Positions 9,001 to 16,593 of a stretch of DNA of 64,000 nucleotides are shown in pieces. The DNA lies in assembly GCF_000737695.1 (NCBI RefSeq), contig NZ_JPRM01000007.1:50665-114664 (forward strand). Reading direction: 5' to 3'. How positions within the stretch are numbered: the first letter of the stretch is position 1; each line of letters begins with the position of its first letter. A program made the position numbers and the translations under genes. The notes beneath the pieces were generated by a model, which searched no databases, was not told the origin of the DNA, and was given only the letters and a program-made list of their open reading frames with translations. The stretch is from Flavobacterium hydatis (GTDB lineage Bacteria; Bacteroidota; Bacteroidia; Flavobacteriales; Flavobacteriaceae).

Positions 9001-9706
9001 TCTGGATATTATTCCTATCCTAATTCATGGTACTTCAGAGGCATTACCAAAAGGAGATTTCATTATATATGATAGTGCAATAACTGTTTCTATTCTTGAC
9101 CGAATTACTCCAGAGAATCTTTCATTCGGGAAAAATTACACCGAAAGAACAAAGAAAATAAGTGCCTTCTTTAAAGCTGAATTCCATAAAACCCGAGAGC
9201 AACTTGAAGGCCCAGATTATTTCAAAAAAATGATTATCAATAGTTTTGATTATAAAGAATCAGAAATAATAAATAGCGTAAAAAAGAATCTAAACACCAA
9301 TCTAGAAACCTATTATCTATTAAATAAATACATTAAGGCTAAAGCCAAAATCTTGCATTTAAACAATGATTATGGTCAACTCGATTTGTTATTAACGCTA
9401 CAAGAACCACAACGAAAAGTTGATTCTTATACTACCGATGAAGAAAAGCATGAGGTTGCACAAACCAATTATATAGTTAAGAAAAGAAACATACAGTATC
9501 TGGAAAATCTGGACATAGCATTGCAAAAACAATATGATGTTGTTTTGGTTTCCGACGAAAATTACAACTCAATTATTGAAGAGATTATTCCGGCAACATC
9601 TTGCTTTATTTTAATAAATAGCGCTAGTTTAAAGGGCACATTGCTTAATTTTGGTTATACTTGTACAAATGAAGAAGACAAAATTATAGTCTTAAAGAAA
9701 GAATAG
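6023..9706 (+). CDS. MMPL-family exporter fused to PlsC acyltransferase and a C-terminal domain
   Basis: A 1227-residue fusion. Residues about 1-835 are an RND/MMPL exporter with two sets of transmembrane helices around periplasmic loops. Each half carries the proton-relay type motif (ILLGITIDYSIHIL and FGHGVDFSIFMTS). After a linker, residues about 880-1060 are a lysophosphatidate-type acyltransferase with NHSSFLD (900-906, His-x4-Asp) and FPEGTRS (967-973). The last about 150 residues contain LHLNNDYGQLDLLLTL and YDVVLVSDENY, which resemble a degenerate methyltransferase or Rossmann domain. Export and acylation of the aryl-polyene product by one polypeptide is a natural inference. Confidence 0.88.
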   Translation: MHHYFYAIHLFVNKRKSLSVFLAIAMLFIFGFFASKIKFEEDITKLIPTNDKTDVTAKVLKQLNFADKITVIFQIEKGGTDEDLKEMAAVFTDSIAKTCKPYVTAVQGKIDEENIQETIDFVYNNVPLFLDDKDYATIQSKLQKDSIAATVQGNYKSIISPSGFITKDFILQDPLGISFIALKKLQQLNVGDDFTLDNGFVMTKDKKKLLLFITSNLPSSETEQNSIFAAKLNTIKDNLNKQFKTKASVSYFGSALIAVANANQIKGDIVLTTTIAMITLMLILILFYRKVFIPLIIFLPTVFGALFAIAFLYFVKERISAISLGIGSILLGITIDYSIHILTHYKHNSDVKTLYKDITMPVIMSSSTTAVAFLCLLFVKSDALNDLGIFAAVIVMASAFFSLLIVPHLYKPKENNFEHKKNVIDKLAHFSFHNNKLLIGFCVLITIVCCFTYNNVGFNNDLSQLNFVPKEIKAAEKDLEESTTSLTSKTIYLASYGNSMEEVLQKNSQLFDTLSKEKQENKILNYSSVGGIMLSQKEQKQKIDKWNSFWDANKKQFLKSQLINEGAKLGFKPTTYTAFFDHLDASFNPITYQDYLKISALQLQEFISEKNGFFTISTLVKVAPEQRDAFVKSASAKDGLLAIDRQQMNETFFSTLNTDFNSLVNYSFVAVILILFFFFRRVELVIISCIPIALTGIVTAGIMGIFNIQLNIFSMIVCTLIFGHGVDFSIFMTSALQKEYTTGKNEIAIYRTSIILAVITTILGIGALIFAKHPALQSISSISLIGVFAALIITFIFYPILFKLFLSNRPKNGKAPFQLRSFIHGVLSFLYYGLGGVLMSVFCLTFMKILPLKEETKIKGFRYLISKFMKSVLYTNPFVSKKVINVHNENFKKPAVIIANHSSFLDILAVGMLSPKIIYLVSDWVYNSPIFGATVRKAGFYPVSEGLEGGLEHLRQKIDEGYSLMVFPEGTRSESNQVKRFHKGAFYLAEHFNLDIIPILIHGTSEALPKGDFIIYDSAITVSILDRITPENLSFGKNYTERTKKISAFFKAEFHKTREQLEGPDYFKKMIINSFDYKESEIINSVKKNLNTNLETYYLLNKYIKAKAKILHLNNDYGQLDLLLTLQEPQRKVDSYTTDEEKHEVAQTNYIVKKRNIQYLENLDIALQKQYDVVLVSDENYNSIIEEIIPATSCFILINSASLKGTLLNFGYTCTNEEDKIIVLKKE

Positions 9707-9707
9707 C

Positions 9708-11225
9708 ATGAAAGAACGTTATGATGTTGTTATCGTAGGAAGCGGTTTAGGCGGTCTTGTTTCGGCTATTATTCTTGCCAAAGAAGGATACAGCGTTTGT
9801 GTGCTTGAAAAAAACAATCAGTTTGGCGGAAACCTTCAAACTTTTGTAAGAGATAAAACTATTTTTGACACAGGAATTCACTACATCGGAGGACTGAGCG
9901 AAGGACAAAATTTGTATAAATATTTCAAATATCTGGGCATCATGGATAATTTGAAATTAAAAAAATTGGATGAAGATGCTTTCGATATTATCTCTTTTGA
10001 GGATGAAAACAAAGAATATCCACATGCACAAGGATATGAAAACTTCGTTGCCCAGTTATTAAAACACTTTCCAGAAGAAAAAGAAGCAATAGAGAATTAT
10101 TGTAAAAAAATAAAAGATACCTGCGATTCATTTCCATTATACAACTTACGTTGGGAAGGAAAATATGATAGCGAAATCTTGACCTTAAATGCCAAACAAA
10201 CCATCGATGAGATAACCGAAAATAAACAATTAAGAGCCGTACTTGCTGGTTCTAATTTTTTATATGCTGGTATCGAAGACAAATCGCCTTTTTATGTACA
10301 TGCATTATCTGTAAACTCATACATTCAGAGTTCTTGGCGATGTATAAATGGTGGAAGTCAGATTACAAAACAACTCATCAAACAGTTAAAAAAATACGGA
10401 GGAGAAGTTTATAAATACAAAGAAGTTATTCGCTTTAATGTTGAAGACAACAATGTTACCAACGTTAAAATAAAAGATGGAACCGAAGTTTCGGCAACAT
10501 ACTTTATCTCTAACATAGAACCAAAAACCACTTTAAAAATGGTTGGCGAAGAAAATTTTAGAAAATCATTTTATAGCCGAATCCAAAGTCTCGAAGGTGT
10601 AATCTCTGCATTTAGTTTATACTTGGTTTTTAAACCAAATACATTTAAATACATTAATCATAACTACTATCATTTTAAAAATAGTAATGATGTTTGGACA
10701 GCACATGAATATGACGAAAACTCTTGGCCAAAAGCATATATGGCATCTATGAATGCATCTAAGAAAGAGGAAGAATGGGCCGATGGTATGACTTTTATTA
10801 CCTACATGAAATTCGACGATTTATTGCCTTGGGCAGATACCTTTAATACCACTGCCGAAAAAAATGATCGTGGCGAAAGTTATGATGAATTTAAATCCCG
10901 AAAAGCAACTCGATTTTTAAACGAGATCGAGATAAAATTTCCCGGAATAAAAGATTGTATTCAATCAATGCACACTTCTACTCCACTTTCTTATCGAGAT
11001 TACATAGGTGGTCATAATGGTAATATGTATGGTTACATTAAAGATTCTAATAATCCTATGAAGTCATTTATTGCTTCTAAAACCAAACTAAATAACTTAT
11101 ATCTAACAGGACAAAGTATTAATATGCATGGCGTTTTGGGCGTAACTATTGGCGCCGTTGTTACTTGCTCAGAAATAGTTGGGAAAGAATATCTAGTAAC
11201 CAAAATCAATCAAGCCTCTGAATAA
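9708..11225 (+). CDS. FAD-dependent oxidoreductase, CrtI / retinol-saturase-like
   Basis: A 505-residue flavoprotein starting with a dinucleotide-binding motif (DVVIVGSGLGGLVSAIILAKEG, then VLEKNNQFGGNLQTF), typical of phytoene-desaturase and all-trans-retinol saturase relatives. The C-terminal FAD segment is LYLTGQSINMHGVLGVTIGA. It starts 1 bp after the exporter gene. Such enzymes oxidise or reduce conjugated polyenes, which fits tailoring of the polyene chain; the exact reaction is not shown by the sequence. Confidence 0.87.
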   Translation: MKERYDVVIVGSGLGGLVSAIILAKEGYSVCVLEKNNQFGGNLQTFVRDKTIFDTGIHYIGGLSEGQNLYKYFKYLGIMDNLKLKKLDEDAFDIISFEDENKEYPHAQGYENFVAQLLKHFPEEKEAIENYCKKIKDTCDSFPLYNLRWEGKYDSEILTLNAKQTIDEITENKQLRAVLAGSNFLYAGIEDKSPFYVHALSVNSYIQSSWRCINGGSQITKQLIKQLKKYGGEVYKYKEVIRFNVEDNNVTNVKIKDGTEVSATYFISNIEPKTTLKMVGEENFRKSFYSRIQSLEGVISAFSLYLVFKPNTFKYINHNYYHFKNSNDVWTAHEYDENSWPKAYMASMNASKKEEEWADGMTFITYMKFDDLLPWADTFNTTAEKNDRGESYDEFKSRKATRFLNEIEIKFPGIKDCIQSMHTSTPLSYRDYIGGHNGNMYGYIKDSNNPMKSFIASKTKLNNLYLTGQSINMHGVLGVTIGAVVTCSEIVGKEYLVTKINQASE

Positions 11226-11233
11226 TTTTGATT

Positions 11234-12904
11234 ATGAAAAAGCGAATTCTGATTGTATTCTTAATCGGTTTTTTGTTGGTGTTTCTATCCTGTGGCACTT
11301 CAAAATCAATGCATCATCAGCCCAATATCGCAGATTATGATACTATTTTACCTATCGTAAAAAAACAATCCGACTCAGTCTTTTCATCAAAAAACAACTT
11401 CTTCCTAAAAAACAAACAAGGTCTTTGGGAACTTTATGTAGAAGGCGATGCATATCAAATTGGTATTAACTCTGGCGCATTAACCGACTCCCTTTTAAAG
11501 AAACAAGAAAACATATTTTTCTCTAAAATTAAAGATCTAATACCTTCTAAGTTTAAGCAAAATATGCTTAGAAACTTCTTAAAATGGTACAACAGAAAAT
11601 TATACCTCAATGTTCCCGAAGAGTATCAAACCGAAATTTACGGTGTTTCTCAATACACATCACATGATTATGATGCCATTGCATCACAATATTTACGCAA
11701 TTTATATTTGCATGCAGCACATGATATTGGTCACGCTTTACAAGATTTAGCATTGGTAGGCTGCTCCTCCTTTGCCGCTTGGGGAGAAAAGTCTGAAGAT
11801 GGTAATTTAATTCTTGGTCGCAATTTTGATTTTTATGTAAATGACGCTTTCGCGAAAGACAAAATAGTAGCCTTTATAAAACCAAAAACAGGCCATCCGT
11901 TTATGATGGTAACCTGGCCAGGAATGATTGGAGCCGTTTCAGGAATGAATCAGGAAGGACTTACAGTTACAATCAATGCTGGGAAATCAAAAATTCCATT
12001 AATTGCCAAAACGCCAATTTCTATTCTTACCCGTCAAATATTACAATACGCAACCAATATTGATGAAGCGATTTCGATTGCAAAAAAGACAACCGTTTTT
12101 GTTTCTGAGTCAATAATGGTAGGAAGTGCCAACGACAACAAAGCCGTTTTAATAGAAGTTTCTCCACACAAATTTGGAGTTTACGAAGTTCCAAACAATA
12201 ATCAGCTTATTTGTTCCAATCATTTCCAGAGCGACGCTTTAAAGAATGACAAACGAAATGAAAACCAAATCCTAAACAGTCATTCAAAATATCGGTACGA
12301 CAGAATGTTAGAACTGTTTGAAGAAACACCAAAAGTAAACCCAAAAAAAGCATCTGAGATACTTAGAAACAAAGATGGTCTAGAAAATATTAAACTAGGT
12401 TACGGCAACGAAAAGTCGTTAAATCAATTAATGGCGCATCATGGCATAATTTTTAAACCCGAAGAAAGACTGGTTTGGGTTTCTGCCAATCCTTATCAAC
12501 TGGGAGAATTTGTTTGCTATGACTTGAATAAAATATTTAAAAACCGAGAGCAAACAGATACAATTGTATCTTTGTCTGAAAGTGAATTGAATATTGCCAA
12601 GGATTCTTTTTTGGCTACAGCCGAATTTAAAAATTACCAAAAATTCAGAATTGAAGATCATAAAATAGATTCTTATTTAAAAAACAAGAATATAATTTCA
12701 TCTGAATTTATTCAGGAATATCAATCCTTAAATCCTGATTACTGGATAGTTTTTTATAAAGTGGGATTGTATTTTTATCAGAATAAAGAATATGCTTTAG
12801 CACAAGATTACTTTGAAAAAGCATTGACAAAAGAAATTACAACTCTTCCTGAAAAACAGAAAGTTGAAAAATATATTACGAAAATCAAAAGAAAGTTAAG
12901 ATGA
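11234..12904 (+). CDS. C45-type (penicillin acyltransferase-like) Ntn-hydrolase lipoprotein with C-terminal TPR
   Basis: A 556-residue protein. The ATG at 11234 gives a clean lipoprotein signal with lipobox FLSC (Cys20). The acyl-CoA:6-aminopenicillanate acyltransferase pattern LALVGCSSFAAWG places the nucleophile at Cys177, which in this family becomes the new N-terminus after self-cleavage. It is followed by NLILGRNFDFY (Arg/Asn/Asp region) and GMIGAVSGMNQEGLTVTINA. The last 60 residues look like one TPR (KVGLYFYQNKEYALAQDYFEKAL). It may move or remove an acyl group of the exported lipid. Internal cleavage of a lipoprotein would yield two chains, only one of them lipid-anchored. Confidence 0.85.
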   Translation: MKKRILIVFLIGFLLVFLSCGTSKSMHHQPNIADYDTILPIVKKQSDSVFSSKNNFFLKNKQGLWELYVEGDAYQIGINSGALTDSLLKKQENIFFSKIKDLIPSKFKQNMLRNFLKWYNRKLYLNVPEEYQTEIYGVSQYTSHDYDAIASQYLRNLYLHAAHDIGHALQDLALVGCSSFAAWGEKSEDGNLILGRNFDFYVNDAFAKDKIVAFIKPKTGHPFMMVTWPGMIGAVSGMNQEGLTVTINAGKSKIPLIAKTPISILTRQILQYATNIDEAISIAKKTTVFVSESIMVGSANDNKAVLIEVSPHKFGVYEVPNNNQLICSNHFQSDALKNDKRNENQILNSHSKYRYDRMLELFEETPKVNPKKASEILRNKDGLENIKLGYGNEKSLNQLMAHHGIIFKPEERLVWVSANPYQLGEFVCYDLNKIFKNREQTDTIVSLSESELNIAKDSFLATAEFKNYQKFRIEDHKIDSYLKNKNIISSEFIQEYQSLNPDYWIVFYKVGLYFYQNKEYALAQDYFEKALTKEITTLPEKQKVEKYITKIKRKLR

Positions 12905-14193
12905 TTCCAGAAATAGAAAAAGGTTCTTTAGAAGAGATTAAAATTTTTCAAGAGCAAAAATTAGTTGAACTCTTGTCTTACATAAGTCAGAATTCACCTT
13001 ATTACAAAGACCTTTTCGAGAAAAAAAACATTGATATTTCTACTATCAAAACACTGGAAGATCTTCAGCTTTTACCTGTTACCTCCAAAGAAGATCTTCA
13101 GAACAATAATGATGATTTCCTTTGTGTACCCGTTACTAAAATCATAGATTTCGCAACCACTTCGGGAACTTTAGGCGACCCAGTCACTTTTGGTTTAACC
13201 GATGCCGATTTAGATAGATTGGCATATAACGAAGCTATTTCTTTTGATTGTGCCGGAATTAAAGAAGGTGATATTGTACAACTTATGACTACAATTGATC
13301 GCAAATTTATGGCTGGATTGGCTTACTTTTTGGGATTGCGAAAATTAAAAGTCGGCGTAATTCGTGTTGGAGCAGGAATACCCGAATTGCAATGGGATTC
13401 TATCTTAAAATACAATCCTTCCTATCTAATTACCGTTCCTTCCTTTTTGCTAAAACTAATAGAATATGCCGAAAGTCATAATATCGATTATAATAATTCG
13501 AGCATAAAAGGCGCAATTTGTATTGGAGAATCGCTGAGAAATCAAGATTTTTCAATGAATATTTTATCTAAAAAAATAACTGACAAATGGAATATCAAGC
13601 TGTTCTCGACTTATGCCTCAACCGAAATGAGCACCGCTTTTACCGAATGTGAACATGGAAATGGAGGACATCATCATCCTGAATTAATCATTGTAGAAGT
13701 TCTAGATGAAGATAATAATCGGGTAAAAAATGGCGAAGCTGGCGAACTTACTTTTACCACTTTAGGAATTGAAGCCATGCCGTTACTACGTTTTAAAACT
13801 GGCGATATTGTTCAGTTACACGATACTCCTTGTGCCTGCGGAAGAAATACCTTGCGTGTTGGTCCCGTTATTGGGCGAAAAAAGCAAATGATAAAATATA
13901 AAGGTACAACACTTTATCCGCCAGCGATGAACGATGTTTTAAGTGATTTTGATGCTATCGAAAATCACATCATCGAGATATTTACCAATGATCTTGGAAC
14001 AGATGAAATCCTGATTAAGATTGCTGCAAAGAATCAATCGGATGAATTATTACAGGCAATTAAAGACCACTTTAGAGCCAAATTAAGAGTAACTCCAAAA
14101 ATAGAATTTACTTCAAAAGAAATATTAAATCCTTTGGTTTTTAATCCAATGAGTCGCAAGCCGATTCGTTTCTTTGATAATAGAGTTTCTTAG
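12901..14193 (+). CDS. PaaK-like AMP-forming acyl/aryl-CoA ligase
   Basis: A 430-residue adenylate-forming enzyme related to phenylacetate-CoA ligase: ATTSGTLGDPVTFGLT (phosphate-binding loop, about residues 83-98), YASTEMSTAF (A5-type motif), LLRFKTGDIVQL (Asp that binds AMP ribose) and a C-terminal CACGRNTLRVGPVIGRKKQ segment. It overlaps the C45 gene by 4 bp (ATGA) and is the last gene of the operon. In aryl-polyene or flexirubin pathways a ligase is needed to activate the aromatic starter or an acyl group; which acid is used here is inference. Confidence 0.86.
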   Translation: MIPEIEKGSLEEIKIFQEQKLVELLSYISQNSPYYKDLFEKKNIDISTIKTLEDLQLLPVTSKEDLQNNNDDFLCVPVTKIIDFATTSGTLGDPVTFGLTDADLDRLAYNEAISFDCAGIKEGDIVQLMTTIDRKFMAGLAYFLGLRKLKVGVIRVGAGIPELQWDSILKYNPSYLITVPSFLLKLIEYAESHNIDYNNSSIKGAICIGESLRNQDFSMNILSKKITDKWNIKLFSTYASTEMSTAFTECEHGNGGHHHPELIIVEVLDEDNNRVKNGEAGELTFTTLGIEAMPLLRFKTGDIVQLHDTPCACGRNTLRVGPVIGRKKQMIKYKGTTLYPPAMNDVLSDFDAIENHIIEIFTNDLGTDEILIKIAAKNQSDELLQAIKDHFRAKLRVTPKIEFTSKEILNPLVFNPMSRKPIRFFDNRVS

Positions 14194-14237
14194 GTTAAGG
14201 CACTAAGGTTCTGAGGGACAAAGGTTCAAAGGTTTCC

Positions 14238-14448
14238 CTGTAGAGGCGCACCGCAGTGCGTCTAAAAGTTACAAAAGTTCAACGGTTTTCCTGTAGAGGC
14301 ACACCTTAGTGCATCTAAAGTTGCAAAAGTTCAATGGTTTCACTGTAGAGACGCACCGTAGTGCGTCTAAAAGTTACAAAAGTTCAACAGTTTCCCTGTA
14401 GAGGCGCACCGCAGTGCGTCTAAAAGTTACAAAAGTTCAACGGTTTAA
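14238..14448. repeat. Four tandem 52-53 bp units with a REP-like palindrome
   Basis: Units begin at 14238, 14291, 14343 and 14396 (spacing 53, 52, 53 bp). Each starts CTGTAGAGrCrCACC, carries the palindrome around GACGCACCGCAGTGCGTC, and ends with AAAGTTACAAAAGTTCAAC or a close variant. Copy 2 is the most diverged (ACACCTTAGTGCATCT). A fifth copy of the palindrome lies inverted at 14588-14610. Confidence 0.85.
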
Positions 14449-14488
14449 AAAAATAGGGTAACATACTTTACAATTTAGGCTTCTTTTT

Positions 14489-14556
14489 AAACCATATAAG
14501 TTATGTAAGTTCATTTAAGCGTATAGTTCTATGAACTTACATAACTTAAATGGTTT
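14489..14556. repeat. 26-bp inverted repeat, strong hairpin
   Basis: Left arm 14489-14514 and right arm 14531-14556 are reverse complements with one mismatch (core AAGTTATGTAAGTTCAT), separated by 16 bp. It sits between the tandem palindromes and dusB. It may act as a transcription terminator for the pigment operon, but no long T-run follows directly on the + strand. Confidence 0.75.
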
Positions 14557-14709
14557 GCTTTTTTATACTGCACTTTTAAACTTTCCCTAAGACACACTGC
14601 GGTGCGTCTGTACATAAAACCTTTGTCCCTCTGAACCTTCTTTAAACCTTTGAACCTTCCCTTCTTTGAGCCTTTGCACCTTAATTACTGTCAATTAAAC
14701 TAAAAGTTG

Positions 14710-14717
14710 TAATTTTG
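14710..14717 (+). promoter_or_regulatory. Promoter -7 element (TAATTTTG) for dusB
   Basis: Matches the Bacteroidota -7 consensus TAnnTTTG. The G is 10 nt before the ATG at 14727, so the expected leader is only a few nucleotides. No clear -33 TTG was found at the usual distance. Confidence 0.5.
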
Positions 14718-14726
14718 CAAAAAATA

Positions 14727-15725
14727 ATGAAGATGGTCAAGATTGGCAACATAGAATTACCTGAATTTCCTTTACTACTCGCACCTATGGAAGATGTGAG
14801 TGATCCACCGTTCCGTAGATTGTGTAAAGCACATGGAGCCGATTTAATGTATTCGGAATTTATTTCTTCAGAAGGATTAATTCGTGACGCAATTAAAAGC
14901 AGAATGAAGTTGGATATTTTTGATTACGAACGTCCTGTTGGAATTCAGATTTTTGGTGGTGATGAAGAAGCGATGGCAATGTCATCAAAAATTGTTACGA
15001 CCGTAAATCCTGATTTAATTGATATTAATTTTGGTTGTCCTGTAAAAAAAGTAGTTTGCAAAGGTGCTGGTGCAGGAGTTCTTAAAGATGTTGATTTAAT
15101 GGTACGTTTAACCAAAGCTGTTATTGATAGTACTAATTTGCCTGTTACAGTAAAAACTCGTTTGGGTTGGGATGATAACTCGATAAACATCGATGAAGTT
15201 GCAGAACGCTTACAAGATATTGGTGTACAAGCATTAACGATTCATGCAAGAACCCGTGCTCAAATGTACAAAGGCCATTCAGACTGGTCGCATATTGCAC
15301 GTGTAAAAAACAATCCAAGAATTACGATGCCTATCTTCGGAAATGGCGATATCGATAGTCCTGAAAAAGCATTGAAATTTAAAAATGAATACGGTATCGA
15401 CGGTATTATGATTGGTCGTGCTGCTATTGGTTATCCTTGGATTTTTAACGAAATAAAGCACTTTTTTGAAACTGGCGAGCATTTACCTGCTCCAACTGTT
15501 GGTGATCGTGTAGAAGCCGCAAGAAATCATCTTACGTGGTCGATGGAATGGAAAGGGGAACGCTTAGGAATTGTAGAAATGCGTCGCCATTATACCAATT
15601 ACTTCAAAGGAATCCACTCGTTTAAAGAATACAAACAAAAACTAGTTACAATCGATGATCCACAAGGATTATTTAATGTAATGAACGAAATCCAGGAAGT
15701 ATATGCTGGATATGAATTTGTTTAA
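14727..15725 (+). CDS. dusB: tRNA-dihydrouridine synthase B
   Basis: A 332-residue FMN-dependent TIM-barrel enzyme that reduces uridines in the tRNA D-loop. Motifs seen are LLLAPMEDVSDPPFRRLCK at the N-terminus, DINFGCPVKKVVCKGAGAGVL (the Dus signature with the active-site Cys), VKTRLGWD, IHARTRAQMYKGHSDW, and GNGDIDSPEKA with IMIGRAAIGYPWIF (FMN phosphate site). I chose the ATG at 14727; the in-frame TTG at 14715 lies inside the promoter -7 motif, and a second ATG at 14733 is also possible. It is an isolated gene followed by a hairpin. Confidence 0.95.
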   Translation: MKMVKIGNIELPEFPLLLAPMEDVSDPPFRRLCKAHGADLMYSEFISSEGLIRDAIKSRMKLDIFDYERPVGIQIFGGDEEAMAMSSKIVTTVNPDLIDINFGCPVKKVVCKGAGAGVLKDVDLMVRLTKAVIDSTNLPVTVKTRLGWDDNSINIDEVAERLQDIGVQALTIHARTRAQMYKGHSDWSHIARVKNNPRITMPIFGNGDIDSPEKALKFKNEYGIDGIMIGRAAIGYPWIFNEIKHFFETGEHLPAPTVGDRVEAARNHLTWSMEWKGERLGIVEMRRHYTNYFKGIHSFKEYKQKLVTIDDPQGLFNVMNEIQEVYAGYEFV

Positions 15726-15736
15726 ATTATAGCTTA

Positions 15737-15769
15737 ATCTTTGTCAAAGTTTTGAACTTCGACAAAGAT
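15737..15769 (+). terminator. Hairpin downstream of dusB
   Basis: Arms 15737-15751 (ATCTTTGTCAAAGTT) and 15755-15769 pair over 15 bp with one mismatch and a 3-nt loop, 12 bp after the dusB stop. The following sequence is T-rich (TTTCTTCTT) but not a pure T-run, so termination is likely but not certain. Confidence 0.6.
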
Positions 15770-15911
15770 GTTTCTTCTTAAAAAATAAAAGACGGTCTTT
15801 TGTTATTAGTAATGTTTCCAATCTTTGTCGAGCTACTAGCTGAGATTCTTCGTGGCTATTGGACATAATCTTGTCTCTTCTTCTACGAAAAAATCACACA
15901 AAATTCTAAAC

Positions 15912-15940
15912 AAAAAAGACCTTCAAATTTGAAGGCCTTT
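15912..15940 (-). terminator. Rho-independent terminator of the ParB-fold gene
   Basis: A palindrome at 15918-15937 (GACCTTCAAATTTGAAGGCC, one mismatch) lies just after the - strand stop at 15944. It is followed on the - strand by a run of T (plus-strand AAAAAA at 15912-15917). Confidence 0.75.
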
Positions 15941-15943
15941 CTA

Positions 15944-16465
15944 TTATAATAAAATCTCTTTAACTTTTTTTAGTTCTTGGTTATAGACTAAGATAGGTAT
16001 TCTTGTTGCTCCAAAATAATGAGCAACATTTATTCTATGTTTACCATCTGTTGGAAATAACGGTCTTTCGCTATTTATTTCGTTAATCGTTATTGTTGGT
16101 GGAATTAATTTTTCATTATTTTCCCAGTGATTTATAATTTCACTAATCTTCTCTCCTAAAAGAGATGTATTATATAATTCTTTTTCAATGAACATTTCAC
16201 TATTACCAACATCGATTTTAGTAAAAAGCATTTCTATATCAATGTTTTGCAATATCGTAAAACCAACTCCACAAAAAATTTCAGGCACGTCATTAGATTG
16301 TTTTTTTAAATCTATATCTTTATTTTCTGTATGCCAAAGAGGAATTACCGCTTTATGCGTTGATAATTCAAATGCTTGAAAAATTTCTTCATGTTTCTTA
16401 TCTTTTTCGGTTTTTTTTCCAATTCTATTAAATCTATCTTCTATTTCTTCTAATGATAATTCCAT
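15944..16465 (-). CDS. ParB/sulfiredoxin-like fold protein, unknown function
   Basis: A 173-residue protein with a helical N-terminal half and a C-terminal segment PPTITINEINSERPLFPTDG followed by KHRINVAHYFGATRIPILVY. The DGKHR at residues 140-144 corresponds to the DGxHR motif of ParB N-terminal and sulfiredoxin-like domains, which bind nucleotide or act as nucleases. It stands alone with its own terminator. I see no partner gene such as parA, so a partition role is unlikely; the function is unknown. Confidence 0.65.
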   Translation of the reverse strand: MELSLEEIEDRFNRIGKKTEKDKKHEEIFQAFELSTHKAVIPLWHTENKDIDLKKQSNDVPEIFCGVGFTILQNIDIEMLFTKIDVGNSEMFIEKELYNTSLLGEKISEIINHWENNEKLIPPTITINEINSERPLFPTDGKHRINVAHYFGATRIPILVYNQELKKVKEILL

Positions 16466-16593
16466 TATTTAATTCTTCTAGTGATTATAAAAAAACAAGA
16501 TCATATTATTTATGTTAATCATTAATATATCTTAAAATAAATTAATCTTTAAAAGATTATAACGAGCTCCATTCGCAATATTTTATTAGCAAT

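Larger units (their letters stand above)
14196..14700. repeat. Non-coding repeat-rich spacer at the end of the pigment cluster
   Basis: About 530 bp without a gene between the PaaK-like ligase and dusB. It holds a four-copy tandem palindrome array, a 26-bp-arm inverted repeat and an inverted partner of the first copy near 14588-14610. The outer flanks are also related in inverted orientation: ggttctgagggacaaaggtt near 14207-14226 against aacctttgtccctctgaacc near 14619-14638. The whole spacer can therefore fold as one large stem. It looks like a dispersed REP-type intergenic element rather than a gene. Confidence 0.75.

Noticed and set aside
14238..14448. Repeated units that could suggest a CRISPR array
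   Set aside because: The 52-53 bp units are similar over their whole length, with no unique spacers, and carry a palindrome. They are REP-like.
14715..14726. TTG start for dusB
   Set aside because: It would lie inside the promoter -7 motif; ATG 14727 fits the family N-terminus.
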